Assembly (NCBI GenBank): GCA_963715045.1
Contig: CAVQRC010000005.1
Location: forward strand, 3,305-67,304
Direction of reading: 5' to 3'
DNA from: CAVQRC01 sp963715045
GTDB lineage: Bacteria; Planctomycetota; Planctomycetia; Pirellulales; Lacipirellulaceae
Length of the DNA stretch: 64,000 bases
This document shows positions 1-10,204 of the stretch, piece after piece (position 1 is the first letter of the stretch; each line of letters begins with the position of its first letter). The notes beneath the pieces were generated by a model. It saw only the letters and a list, made by a program, of their open reading frames with translations, made no database searches and was not told where the DNA came from. The translations under genes and the position numbers were made by a program.

Positions 1-3000
1 ATTGCCTGCGATGATCGAGGAATGCACTTCGGTACGGTTGTGATTGAAGAAATCGTTGAAGCTCGATAGGCCATCGCCATCGGCAGCCGTGTTGCCGGTG
101 ATCGTGCTGTGCCGAATGATGGTGCGGCCGTACGAGGCGTAGAGCCCGCCACCTTCGTCTCCGGCCGTGTTGCCCGAAATCGTCGAGTTGATGATTCTCG
201 CGATGTTCGACCCGACTGGCGTGAAGAAATCGTTGTAGATCCAGACACCGCCACCGTCGCCACCGGCCGTGTTCCCGGAGATGGTGCTGTCGGTTAGCTT
301 CAGGCTGCCATAGCTCTGGATGCCACCGCCGTTACTGGCAGCCGCATTGCCCGAGATGACCACGGCGTCGAGGCTTACATCCGAGTTGCCGCCGCTACGG
401 ATCGCGCCACCCCGATCGGCGTTGCCACCCGTGAGGGTGAGCCCGCCGATGCTGACGGTCTGATTTACCGATATGTCAAAGATGCGAGAACTTCCTTGGG
501 CATCGACCGTGAGCTGGTCCGCACCGAGCCCGACGATGGTGACATCGTCGGTGATCTCGAGCTGGCCCTGTGTGAGCTGGATGGTTCCTCTCTCCAAACT
601 CGCCGCAAAGCTGATCGTGTCATTCCCCGGACTCTTGTTGGCGAAGTCGAGCAATTCCCGCAGGCTGACGTCGCCTGGCGAGTAATCGCCGTCGATCGTA
701 TCCTCCAACGTGTCTACCACCAGCGCGGTGACTTCGTCCTGTTCCACGCGCCAATATCAATCGCTAAGCCACGGATGCGGTCAAAGCCGTCACGGCGCTG
801 ATCGAATGCACGTACCGATCCTTGGCCAGCCACGTCTGCAGGATCGCCGGCATCGATGGCGGGGCTGGAGAGCAAGGGCCCATGCGTCGGGGTGGGGCCT
901 CCGAAATCTCCCAATGGGAGTAGCTGCGGCTCGAACATGCCCGTCTGGTCACCCGTGGCGACGAAGTTGCCTGCCGCGTTGCCATCGCCAACGAGGTTGT
1001 AGCCGTCCGATACGATCGAGCTCAACCCGAATCCGACCGATGCCACGTCGTCATTATCGTCGTTGTCGGCGATGATGGTGGACCGGACTTGTGTGCTAAC
1101 GAGCGGCGACGCGCGGCTCAGCACGCCATCGCCCACGGCGGCCGTATTCTGGGTGATGGTACTGTGCCGAATGAACGTTGCCCCCAAATCGATGTACACG
1201 CCGCCGCCGCTGCCGGTGGCCGTGTTTCCAGAGATCGTCGAGTTGGAGATGATGGCCCGTTCGCCAAAGTTCTCATCGTCGTTGTAGATCCAAAGTCCGC
1301 CGCCGTCATCGCCTGCCGTGTTGCCGGAGACGGTGCTGTCGACAACCGTCAAATTGCTGAAGCTGAACACGCCGCCGCCGTCCTGCGTGGCCGAATTGCC
1401 CGTCACGACCATCCCTGAGAGGATCAACTCGGTGTTGCCGGCGGTACGGATGCCCGCCGTCGTCCGGCGCTGCCGCCCGTGATTGTGAGACTACTAAGGT
1501 TGGCCTTCGTGTTGAGGGCAATGTCGAGGACGCGAACTGCCGCCTGCGTCGATCGTGAGTTGATCGGCGCCCAATCCAACGATCGTCACGTCGTCGGTGA
1601 TTTCCAGCTCGCCGAGCATGGGATCGAGGTTGATCGTGCCGCCCGCCAGGTCGGGGCCGAATGAAATCGAGTCGGAGCCCGGGGTCGTGTTGGCAAGTTC
1701 AATGGCTTCGCGGAGACTGAACTCCCCACCGCCGTCATTCTCGTCGATGAGCGTGGTGACCACGAACGTCAGCGGTTGTTCTTCAAAGGCGCCGATGTCG
1801 ATCCGCGAACTGGACATCCGTACGTACGGCAGCCCGCGCTGATCGCTGTCGGGCGGGGTAGTGAACCCGGGATTGCCGGCGTCGAGAGCCGGGCTGCCGG
1901 CAGAAAACGCATGCGTGAGCGTCGGTCCGTCGTTGTCGGCCAGCGTCGTGTCGATGATGTCGGCCAGCGGCGTCGGCAGCGTGCCGTTGCTGGTGGCGAC
2001 GATATCCGTGGTGCCGGGCGTGAAACCGTCGAGTGTATTCGCAGTCGAGGACTCGTCGGCGCCAAAAAGGTTGTAATCATCGACGACGATGGCGCCCTGA
2101 TTGGAGATGTCCCGAATCGCCCCGCCCACAAAGCCATTGGCAACGTTGCCGGCGACAATTGAGTGGCTAAGCGTGGCCGTGCCGCCTGTGTAATTCAAGA
2201 TGCCGCCAACCGTAAAGCCAGAATTATCAGTCACCGTGCTGTGGCGCACGTTAAGCGTCGCCCCATTCCAGATTCCGCCGCCACCCTGGCCAAACCCGGT
2301 CGAGTTGCCGCTGAGCGTGGAGTTCACGACATTGGCTGTTCCCGCAGAGTTGAAAATACCGCCTCCGGGGGCCAAATTGCCTGCAGAATTGCCGCTCAGC
2401 GTGCTCCGCTCAAGGTTGAGCGTGCCGCCGTTGTTGTAGATTCCACCGCCGGGGCCTCGATTATCCGTGACGTTGTTACCACTGATCGTGGAGTCAACAA
2501 TGCTAAGCTCGCCAGACGAGGTCGAGTTGCTTATACCGCCACCCGAGGTTTCTGCCGTGTTGTCCGAGATCGTGCTTTCAGACACCGCTAGACGACCGTA
2601 GCTGAGAATGCCGCCGCCTAGCTCGGCTACGTTGCCAGAAATGGTGCTGCCAGTGATCGAAACTCTTCCGTGTGCGGCTATCGCAACGCCGCCGCCCTGC
2701 GCGAGATATCCTGAAAGCTCTGAAGACGCCGTATTGTCCGAGATGGTGCTATTGGCGATCGTCAGTTCTGAGTAAGCTCTCTGAAGAATACCTCCACCTG
2801 CTCTGGCTGAATTGTTCGATATCAAGCTTCCCGATATCACGGGCCTGAGGGAGCGAGCCAGAAAGACGCCGCCGCCATAACCTTCGAATTCATCACCGGC
2901 GGCGTTTCCAGAAATAGTGCTGTTCAAAATCGCTATCGGCGCGGAGTCGGTCCCGAGGTAACTGAACGCGTAGGCAAAGATGCCTCCACCCTCCTCTTCC

Positions 3001-3665
3001 GCCGTATTGCCAGAGATTGTACTGCCGATAATGGACATTGAGTCTTCTGTCGATGTTACGCCGTCAAAAAAGACCCCACCGCCACTGAATCCCGCAGAAT
3101 TTTCGCTGATCGTGCTACCGGTGATGGTGAGGTCGCCCCCCCTAGTGTTGGCAATCCCACCTCCGAAATAGGCATAGCTGGAAGTGATCGTCGATGACGA
3201 AATCGTGAGACTTCCTTGGTTCCTTATTGCTCCACCAGCGGCAACACCAGCGCCAAATAGATCATTCGCGTTGCCTCGCGTCAGCGTTAAACCGCTGATT
3301 CCCACCGTACCGCCGGTAATATTGAAAATCCTCGAACTGTCCTGCGCATCAATGGTGAGCTGCAAGCCGCTTCCGGCTGAGATCGTGAGATCCTTGTCGA
3401 TCACCAACTCGCCTAGCGTAAGGTCGATCGTACCGCCAGAAACGAAGTTGATCGTCTCGCCCGCCGGCGCGAGCATGATCGCATCGCGCAACGAAATATC
3501 GCCGTCGGTGATGCTGCCATCCGCCTCGTCGACGAGGGTATTAACAGTAATTGCGAGCATTTGTCGATCTTCGAGAGGTTCGAGGCAGAGGCGGCGATAA
3601 CTATTAAGAGAAGTCTGTGAACGACTGTGCCGCGATCGCCATTGGCTACGGTTCATGCGTGACAT
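1..3665 (-). CDS. LEPR-XLL beta-helix surface adhesin, frameshifted, runs off left edge
   Basis: Predicted very large exported adhesin. The ATG at 3665 gives a basic N-terminus followed by LEPLEDRQMLA at residues 28-38, the planctomycete LEPR-XLL signature. Next comes a CSLREA-like module (DGSITDGDISLRDAI, residues ~49-63), then dozens of parallel beta-helix turns of the type STISGNTA...GGGIF, closing with PAIDAGNP...DQRG...DIGAFE (choice-of-anchor Q type). A second module starts near 1770 (TLIDENDGGGEFSLREAI) and a third near 715 (TLEDTIDGDYSPGDVSLREL). The frame is lost near 1540, again near 1460, and near 750, where one G seems to be missing after DIGAW; on each side the correct reading continues in another frame. 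From ~735 to position 1 the minus strand is open and still helix-coding, so the C-terminus lies outside the window. The family is known from planctomycete surface proteins; the ligand is unknown. Assembly errors are as likely as real decay. Confidence 0.8.
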
Positions 3666-4252
3666 TGAAGAGTCTCAGAGAAGTGCAAAAGCGAGGTGTT
3701 GACGTGATCAGGAACACAGCATCAGGAACAACGCTGTCAGGCGCGTCCTGCCCGCGACAGCCTAGCCGAGCGACCGACAAACCGCAAATCGACGCCGCAT
3801 GATCGCAGGTGTCAGACGGTCTCAGCTAATCGTCGGCGTGAGAGGGTGCGTCCGCCTTGCTGCACGAAGCACAGGCTCCGAGCCGCAACCTCACCTGCCT
3901 ACTCTCACACGTCCGATAGCGCCTGGCTGGCAGCCCGCCGTCCGTGGCGCGAAGAGTGAATCTGCCAAAGTTGGATTACCTGACAGGAGCTACGCCAGAA
4001 GCGAAGTCGCTGAGCGCGTCCTCGCCAACGACACCTCAGTCAGTTCGAATCGAAATCCGATCTCCGGAAACCTGGCAAGCTGACACCTAACCGCAGGCCA
4101 GCCAGGCTTTCGATCAATATTTTCGAGAAGCACCAGCCAAAGAACTCAGCAGCGTGCGACTGTCTCTCCAGGGATCGTGAGCCGCTCCTGACCTTCTATG
4201 AATTATCCGGCGAGCGTATGGAGGGCAGCTGAGGAGCATGAACTCGATCGAA
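3666..4252. other. Intergenic, no recognisable content
   Basis: About 590 bp upstream of the left-edge adhesin. Short open frames exist on both strands, but none shows a domain, signal peptide or ribosome-binding site. The promoter of the adhesin should lie at the left end. No copy of the repeat families found elsewhere in the window was recognised here. Confidence 0.4.
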
Positions 4253-4463
4253 TCAACTTTCGCCACGATCGTTCAGATCGCCAACTTGCGGCGGGCTAAA
4301 CGGACCTCGGGTGGAAACGCAGGAAAAGCGTGGCCAAACAGTAGAGCCGCTTCCGAAGCATGCCCACCACCCCCGCTGCTTCGCGAGCCTCGACCTTTTC
4401 ATCTGCGCCCAGCCGGGACTCGAGCCACTCAGCGCTTCTTTCAGCACAACATTCGAGCCCGAC

Positions 4464-4924
4464 TCAGATCGCGGGGTTTCGGGCAGCCTGTGGCATCGCC
4501 GCACCGGCAAGCAGGATTGCGAAGAGCGAATTCGGCTCGGGTAGCGCGCGGCCGCGGGCCCCGCTGCTGTGCCGGGCAACCTGCTGCCAAACTGGCTCTG
4601 CCAAATGAGGAAGTCCTCGCCGTCAACGTCACCGTCTGCGACAGGCAGCATGTTAGTCGAACCAAATCCCCACACCATTGTGTCTTCCATGCCGTCAATC
4701 ACGATTACGCCGATGTCCCAGAAGTCAGGAAGGTCCGTGGTGTTCTCGAAGTTGAGCTCGCCGGTCGTCGACACGCTATCGCTACCCACCGTCTCCGAGG
4801 CCGCTACTCCACCGGCGAGCGTAATTCTGTGGTCGCGGGGGGACAATCCCATAGCCGCCGCAACCAGATGTTTCCTGGTCGAAACAGGTATCCGGTTGTA
4901 TCTATGCCGACTTGAAGATTCCAA
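4464..4924 (-). pseudogene. Dockerin/PEP-CTERM protein remnant
   Basis: The minus strand codes for a short stretch ending in a dockerin-like calcium loop (ADGDVDGEDFLIWQSQFG, near 4600-4650). It is followed, after a one-base frame change near 4545, by a PEP-CTERM sorting tail beginning LPEPNSLFAILLAGAAMP and a TGA at 4464. The basic C-terminal cluster is weak (PQAARNPAI). The N-terminal part has no recognisable signal peptide or domain, so this looks like the 3' end of a lost gene. PEP-CTERM tails direct cleavage and retention by exosortase in Gram-negative envelopes. The piece belongs to the same family of tails seen at 12.4, 24.3 and 43.6 kb. Confidence 0.55.
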
Positions 4925-4925
4925 A

Positions 4926-4961
4926 GGTAACTGGGCCTACCGTGGTAACTGGGCCTACCGT
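4926..4961. repeat. Exact 2 x 18 bp tandem duplication
   Basis: The 18-mer GGTAACTGGGCCTACCGT occurs twice head to tail without mismatch. It lies upstream of the remnant at 4464-4924. A recent slippage or assembly duplication would explain it; no function is apparent. Confidence 0.85.
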
Positions 4962-5107
4962 CCTGAATGTTGGCTTGAAACGCTAAGAGGGTCGGCACAG
5001 CTGTCGAGAAGTCGTAGCGCAACCCACCACTTCAACGTAGACGTTGCCCGACGCACCCGCGTTCACGAAGACAGCTGACTGAAGGTTCCGCAAGAAGTTA
5101 TTACCAG

Positions 5108-5179
5108 TGGAGCCGAGGGGGCTCGAACCCCTGACCTCCGGCTTGCAAAGCCGTGCTCTCCCAGCTGAGCTACGACCCC
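5108..5179 (-). tRNA. tRNA-Ala (anticodon UGC)
   Basis: Read on the minus strand it starts GGGGTCG and ends CGGCTCC plus discriminator A at 5108, a fully paired 7-bp acceptor stem allowing one G-U. The D arm is GCTC...GAGC, the anticodon loop TTTGCAA gives UGC, and the T arm AGGGG-TTCGAGC-CCCCT is intact. CCA is not encoded (CTG follows). The molecule is 72 nt, one short: the anticodon stem reads ACGGC/GCCGG with an A-G clash, while CCGGC/GCCGG would be perfect. A single missing C, from assembly or mutation, is the simplest explanation. Confidence 0.93.
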
Positions 5180-5330
5180 GATCGAATTGGGCGGCAACTA
5201 CTTCCACCCGTTTCATTTTCGACATCGTAGGTTACAAACGCGGGCGGGGAAAGGGCCGTGCTGGAGCGTGCCGGGGGATAGTGGGAAGGCTCGCTTGACG
5301 GCTTTCGCAGTCTTCTTTCGCAGTCTTCTT

Positions 5331-5486
5331 TGGCAGTACAGGTGACCGCGGCTCTCGGCTGGTCCGTGTCACGGAGTGCCCCGGCTACAGGCTTGTAGGC
5401 CTGGCACTCTGTGACAGGACGAAGGCAGTACAGGTCACCGCGGCCCTCAGTTGGTCCGTGTCACGGAGTGCCCCGCCTACTTGTGC
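5331..5486. repeat. R1 palindromic repeat, two units
   Basis: Two copies of the R1 unit. Each begins CAGTACAGGTSACCGCGGC and runs into TCACGGAGTGCCCCGSCTAC. The first is followed by an inverted partner (GTAGGCCTGGCACTCTGTGA), giving a ~20-bp imperfect hairpin around 5367-5423. The second carries only the left arm plus a short CCCCGACTAC tail. The same unit is tandemly arrayed at 12.5 kb, a variant forms the array at 19.8-20.9 kb, and a solo arm is at 16.98 kb. The location is between the tRNA (-) and the next operon (+). Confidence 0.8.
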
Positions 5487-5584
5487 CCCGACTACAGCGG
5501 TCAATCTTGTCCGTATTTGGGCCGCCGGGTACGGTGAGAGGGCACCCGGCATGCGTTTTTAAAGTCCTTCCGGCATGATCCGCC

Positions 5585-7568
5585 ATGATTCGTTTCTTGC
5601 TGTTCTCACTGCTCGCGTTCACGGGATTCGCGGTCCCGCAGGTCGCCCGGGCCGCCGAAGCCAGCCCCGCAGCCGACACTGCCGGGTCGCCACGCGCGTT
5701 TTCGCTGGCGGCCCCCGACGGATCGCAGCACGACGTCACGCCCGGTCAAAGCGAGCTGACCGTCGTCTGTTTCCTTGGCACCGAATGCCCGCTGGCCAGG
5801 CTCTACGCCGGCCGGCTCTCGGCGCTCAGTGAACAGTTCGCCGACCGCGACGTGCGGTTCATCGGCGTCAACAGCAATCAGCAGGATTCCGCGGATGATG
5901 TAGCGAGCTATGCCGAGAACTACGGCCTCAGGTTTCCGATCGTGAAGGACCCCGGCAACGTGGTGGCCGATGCCTACGACGCACTCCGTACGCCGACCGT
6001 GTTCGTGCTCGATCGGGCGTTGAACGTGCGCTACCAGGGGCGGATCGACGATCAGTTTCTGCCCGGCATCGCGCGGCCTGCTGTCGAGCGGGAAGATCTC
6101 CGGCTGGCGATTGAAGAGCTGCTCGACAGACAGCCTGTCCGTGTTCCACACACCGAGGCAGTGGGGTGCCTCATCGGCCGCATCAAGCAACCGGTCACCG
6201 ACAGCGGGGTGACCTACAGCAATCAGGTTGCACGGGTGCTGCAGCGGAATTGTGTGGAGTGTCATCGGGAGGGCCAGATCGGGCCGTTCGCGCTCACGGA
6301 CTATGACGAGGTCGTGGGCTGGGCCGACATGATGCTGGAAGTCATCGAAGACGGTCGGATGCCGCCGTGGCACGCAACCGCCGACCATGCCGAGATCGCC
6401 AATGCCAGGTTCATGTCCGAGGAAGACAAGCAGACTCTGCGCGACTGGGTCGCCGCCGGCGCTCCAGAGGGCGACTCCACCGAACTGCCGCCGCCGGTCG
6501 ATTTCGTCACCGGCTGGAACCTGCCGCGGGAACCGGACCTGGTGGTCGAGATGGGGCAGCGGCCGTTCACGGTGCCGGCCGACGGGACGGTCGAATACCA
6601 GTACTTCGTGGTCGATCCGGGCTTTGAGACTGATCGCTGGGTGACCGCGGCGCAAGTCATTCCCGGCAACCGATCGGTCGTGCACCACGCGATCGCGTTT
6701 ATCCGCCCGCCGGACGGGACTCGCTTTCGCGGACTGGGTTGGCTGGCCGCCTACGTACCAGGCCAGCGGACCCTGCCGTACGCCGCGGATCGTGGTCGGC
6801 GAATTCCGGCAGGCAGCAAGCTGGTGTTTCAAATGCACTACACGCCGACCGGTACCGAACAGTCTGACGTCACGAAGATCGGCCTGCTGTTCGGCGACGA
6901 CAGCGAGATTACGCACGAGGTGTTCACCGTCGTGGGCATTGATCAGGACTTCGAGATTCCGCCCTTCGCGGGAGCCGTCAGCGTGGCCGGACACGTGCCC
7001 GTGGTTTCCCCGCGATGGGCAACTGCTGGCGGTTGGCCCGCACATGCACCTGCGGGGCAAATCGTTCCAACTCGCGACCGTGCAAGACGGCGAGCGACAG
7101 ATACTGCTGGACGTGCCCCGGTACGACTTCAACTGGCAGCACTCTTACCAGCTCGCCGAGCCGCTCCCGCTGGCCCAGATCGACGCACTCGAGTTCGAAA
7201 TGACGTTCGACAACTCGGAGGGCAACCCGTTCAATCCCGACCCGTCGCAATACGTCACCTGGGGTGATCAGACGTGGGAAGAGATGGCCGTCGCATTCTT
7301 CGATGTCACCGAGCCTCGGGTGCCGCCAGTGAACGAAGCCCAGCAAGTTTCGGCGACCGCCGATGTCACTGATGTCGACAATGCTCGCGCTGCAGCCCGC
7401 GCCGATCGTTTCTTCGCCCGCTTCGACGCCAATCGGGACGGCATCGTCGAGAGATCGGAGACGCCTTTCGCGCTCCAGGCGTTCGGCTTCTGGCAATACG
7501 ACGACGATCGCGACGGCAGGCTCACCCGCGACGAGGTGCTGCAAGCGGTGGAAAGGCGGCTCGACTAA
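5585..7568 (+). CDS. Redoxin - cytochrome c - copper type II monooxygenase - EF-hand fusion (one frameshift)
   Basis: Predicted exported redox enzyme. The ATG at 5585 opens a signal peptide (FLLFSLLAFTGFAVPQVARA). Residues ~35-185 form a redoxin/thioredoxin fold with GTECPLA in place of the CxxC, so at most one active-site Cys. At ~217-226 there is a c-type heme site (NCVECH) followed by a mono-heme cytochrome region. Residues ~300-620 resemble ascorbate-dependent copper type II monooxygenases, with VVHHA and the HMH of GPHMHLRG as candidate copper ligands. The C-terminus has EF-hand-like loops (DANRDGIVERSE and DDDRDGRLTRDE). The frame breaks at ~7012, where PRW should read PRDGQ; one base appears lost, and the second half continues to the stop at 7568. 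The gene is translationally coupled to the RND exporter starting 2 bp later. The domain order is seen directly; the substrate is unknown. Confidence 0.85.
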
Positions 7569-7570
7569 CC

Positions 7571-9913
7571 GTGTCCGCGTCGTTCGATCGCTGGGTAGGG
7601 TGGGTCGTCGACCGCCCGGTCTGGGCTGTGCTGCTGTTGGTGAGCCTCACGGCGGTGGCCACGCTGGGATACGTCGACGCGCATCTCGTGACGGATCTCT
7701 TCAAGGTCGAAGCTCCCGGCGAAGAATCCGCCGAAGAGTCCGCTCAGGTGGCCGAACCGCTGCCGGACGTCGAGCCCGTCAATCTCACCGATTCCCACGC
7801 GGTGTTGCTCATTGAATCGGATGACTTCTTCACGGCCCCGGGGGCCCAGGCACTTCGGCACATCGTCGATGAGCTCGAGTCGCAGGAGTACATCCGCAGC
7901 GTAATGTGGATGGATCGCGTGCCGCTGCTGAATATCTTCGGCCTGCCGGAGCCGTTGTTCCCCCGGAGTGAGGCATCTCCCGAGCGGTACGCGGCAGCCA
8001 AAGACAAAGCGCTGGCCCATCCGCTGGTGGCCGGGCAGTTGCTTTCTGAAGACGGCCGCACGCTGCTGATGCTCGTCAATTTCGACCTGCTGTTTCTCGA
8101 CAGCGACGACGACTGTATCACCGGGCTGCGGGGTGCGGCCGAAGCGGCCGCAGCCGAGTTTCCCGACGTCGATTTCTCGTTCGGCGTGACGGGCCGAGTG
8201 CCGATTTACGTGACCGCCCGCCGCGCCCACGAAGAGAACAGTCTGCGGTTTCAGCTTATCGGTTACGGCATGATTCTGCTGATGGCGGTGATTCTGTTTC
8301 GCGGCGTGATCGCGGTCATCGTCGTGGCCCTGGCCCCGGCGCTGGGAGTGTTCTGGACGCTCGGAATGCTGCGATACTTCGATCTCCAGGACAACCCGTT
8401 TAACGACGTGGTCGTACCGGTGCTGTTGAGCCTCGTCGGGTTGACCGACGGGGTGCATTTGATGGTTCAGATCCGGCGTCTGCGGGCGACGGGGCTGGCA
8501 CCGCGTGCTGCCGCCCGGCAAGGGATACGCGAGGTTGGCCTGGCGTGCGGGCTGACTTCGTTGACGACCGCGATCGGCTTCGGTTCGTTGACTCTCGCGC
8601 ACCACAAAGTCGTGCAGGAATTCGGGTTGAGCTGCGTGCTGGGCGTCCTGCTGACGTTTGTCGCAGTCGTGACCGTGATTCCGCTGGCTTGCTCGACGTG
8701 GCTGGGGTGGCGAGTGAACGTCGGTCACGAACGGGGGTTGATCGATCGCCATCTCGGGCGGATCGGTGGCCTGGTCGACTTCGTGTTAGCGCGGCGGACA
8801 TTCTTCGCCCGGCTTGGCATCGGGTCGACGTTCCTGTTCGTGGCGATTGCCCTGACGCTCCGCCCGGATGAACGGGCGGCCGCGACCCTATCCCGCAGCA
8901 GCGAGCCCGCCCGGACGATGGTGCGGATGGATCGGGCGTTGGGAGGCCTCGAGCCGGGTCACGTCGATGTCTGGTGGTCGCCTGAAATCGAAGCGACCGA
9001 TCCCAGGATTCTCACCGTCGTCGGCAGCGTCGACGCCGTGCTGCGCGACGAAGAACTTATTGGCCACCCGATTTCGATCAGAAACCTGCTCGACGCCCTG
9101 CCCGGAGATCGCCAGGCGGCAGATCGGATGTCGATGCTGGAGTTGCTTCCGCCACCGCTGAAACGGGCCCTGTACACGCCCGAGCGGCGGCACGCCCGCG
9201 TGGCCTTTCGCGTGCAGGACCTGGGGATCGCTACGTACGGGCCCGTCTTCGAAAGGATCCAGGCCGGCCTCGCAGACCTGCACGCGAGTCACCCCGAATT
9301 CACGTTTGAACTTGCCGGTCGAGCGGTCTGGCGATGGGAGAATCTGTATCAGATCGTCGTCGACCTGGCCTTGAGCCTCGGCACCGCGATGCTGGTCATC
9401 TTTGTCGTTCTGGCGATCGTGTACCGCTCGGTTCGCATCGGCTTGATCTCGATCATTCCCAATCTGTTTCCGCTGGCGATCACCGCCACGTTGCTCGTAA
9501 TCGTGGGGCAGTCGCTCGAGGTCGTCAGCGTTTGTGCATTCACGGTCTGCCTGGGAATCGCAGTCGACGATACGATCCACTTCCTCACCCGATTTCAAGA
9601 GGAGCGGGCCCGCGGACGCAGCGACGACGAAGCGATTCGTCTCGCATTCACCGGGGTCGGAACCGCATTGATCATGACCACTGCCGTCCTGCTCGCCGGA
9701 TTTGCCACGGTCATGCTGAGCGACCTCCGCGACCATCAGATCTTCGCCTCGATGGGTGGCCTGACCATCGCCTCGGCCCTGTTCGCCGACCTGGTGTTCC
9801 TGCCCGCGCTGTTGGCACGTTACGCTCCCATGCGGGGGTCAGGGGCCATGGATCAGGGATCAGGGCACCTGTTGAATGCGGGAATGCAGGTTCGTCACGC
9901 GAGCGAACCCTAG
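7571..9913 (+). CDS. RND superfamily exporter (MMPL/HAE3-like)
   Basis: A 780-residue inner-membrane transporter with the RND plan: TM1 near residues 15-33, a large periplasmic loop, a block of TM helices at ~220-375, a second periplasmic loop, and another TM block at ~590-760. The motif GIAVDDTIHFLTRF in the second block and LVGLTDGVHLMVQIRRLR in the first are the sterol-sensing-like helix-4 signatures of this family; the Asp residues would relay protons. Start is GTG at 7571, 2 bp after the monooxygenase stop, so translation is coupled. The last ~27 residues (from MRGSGAMDQGSG to the stop) are encoded inside an R4 repeat and have no resemblance to the family, so the original C-terminus was probably shorter. 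The substrate is unknown. Confidence 0.9.
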   Translation: MSASFDRWVGWVVDRPVWAVLLLVSLTAVATLGYVDAHLVTDLFKVEAPGEESAEESAQVAEPLPDVEPVNLTDSHAVLLIESDDFFTAPGAQALRHIVDELESQEYIRSVMWMDRVPLLNIFGLPEPLFPRSEASPERYAAAKDKALAHPLVAGQLLSEDGRTLLMLVNFDLLFLDSDDDCITGLRGAAEAAAAEFPDVDFSFGVTGRVPIYVTARRAHEENSLRFQLIGYGMILLMAVILFRGVIAVIVVALAPALGVFWTLGMLRYFDLQDNPFNDVVVPVLLSLVGLTDGVHLMVQIRRLRATGLAPRAAARQGIREVGLACGLTSLTTAIGFGSLTLAHHKVVQEFGLSCVLGVLLTFVAVVTVIPLACSTWLGWRVNVGHERGLIDRHLGRIGGLVDFVLARRTFFARLGIGSTFLFVAIALTLRPDERAAATLSRSSEPARTMVRMDRALGGLEPGHVDVWWSPEIEATDPRILTVVGSVDAVLRDEELIGHPISIRNLLDALPGDRQAADRMSMLELLPPPLKRALYTPERRHARVAFRVQDLGIATYGPVFERIQAGLADLHASHPEFTFELAGRAVWRWENLYQIVVDLALSLGTAMLVIFVVLAIVYRSVRIGLISIIPNLFPLAITATLLVIVGQSLEVVSVCAFTVCLGIAVDDTIHFLTRFQEERARGRSDDEAIRLAFTGVGTALIMTTAVLLAGFATVMLSDLRDHQIFASMGGLTIASALFADLVFLPALLARYAPMRGSGAMDQGSGHLLNAGMQVRHASEP

Positions 9914-9935
9914 ATTCGAAGATTGACCGAGCACT
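9832..9935 (-). repeat. R4 repeat, copy a
   Basis: Reverse-complement copy of the element at 36265-36390 and 52656-52801. It starts at 9935 as GTGCTCGGTCAATCTTCGAA, followed by AGGGTTCGCTCGCGTGACGA, GCATTCAAC and CCTGATCC repeats. Its distal terminus is missing. It overlaps the 3' end and stop codon of the RND exporter gene. Confidence 0.8.
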
Positions 9936-10204
9936 TGCCTTCGTTGACGCAAGGTGGCTTTTGGGTCTCGCCTCTCCGCGCGTCCGCAAAGAACCGGCGT
10001 GATATGAGTCATTCGAACTCATTTTCGCAGGCGGGGAGGCTTCCACTTGGGCCGAAATGGCAACGCGGTGCGCAACGCCATGAAATCGTTTCGCAAATCA
10101 ATGCTGGCGTGTCGTGATCAGCGAAGAGGTGCACTTACAATGCGTTGGCATCGTTCTGTCAATTCCGTCCACCATGAGCACCACCCAGTTCGAGAGAAGA
10201 TCCC

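Noticed and set aside
5606..7132. 508-codon antisense frame over the redoxin/monooxygenase gene
   Set aside because: Composition is typical of a high-GC shadow (Arg/His/Pro rich) and no domain is visible; the + strand protein has clear motifs.
7565..8752. 395-codon antisense frame over the RND exporter
   Set aside because: Gln/Arg/His-rich shadow with no start signal or domain.
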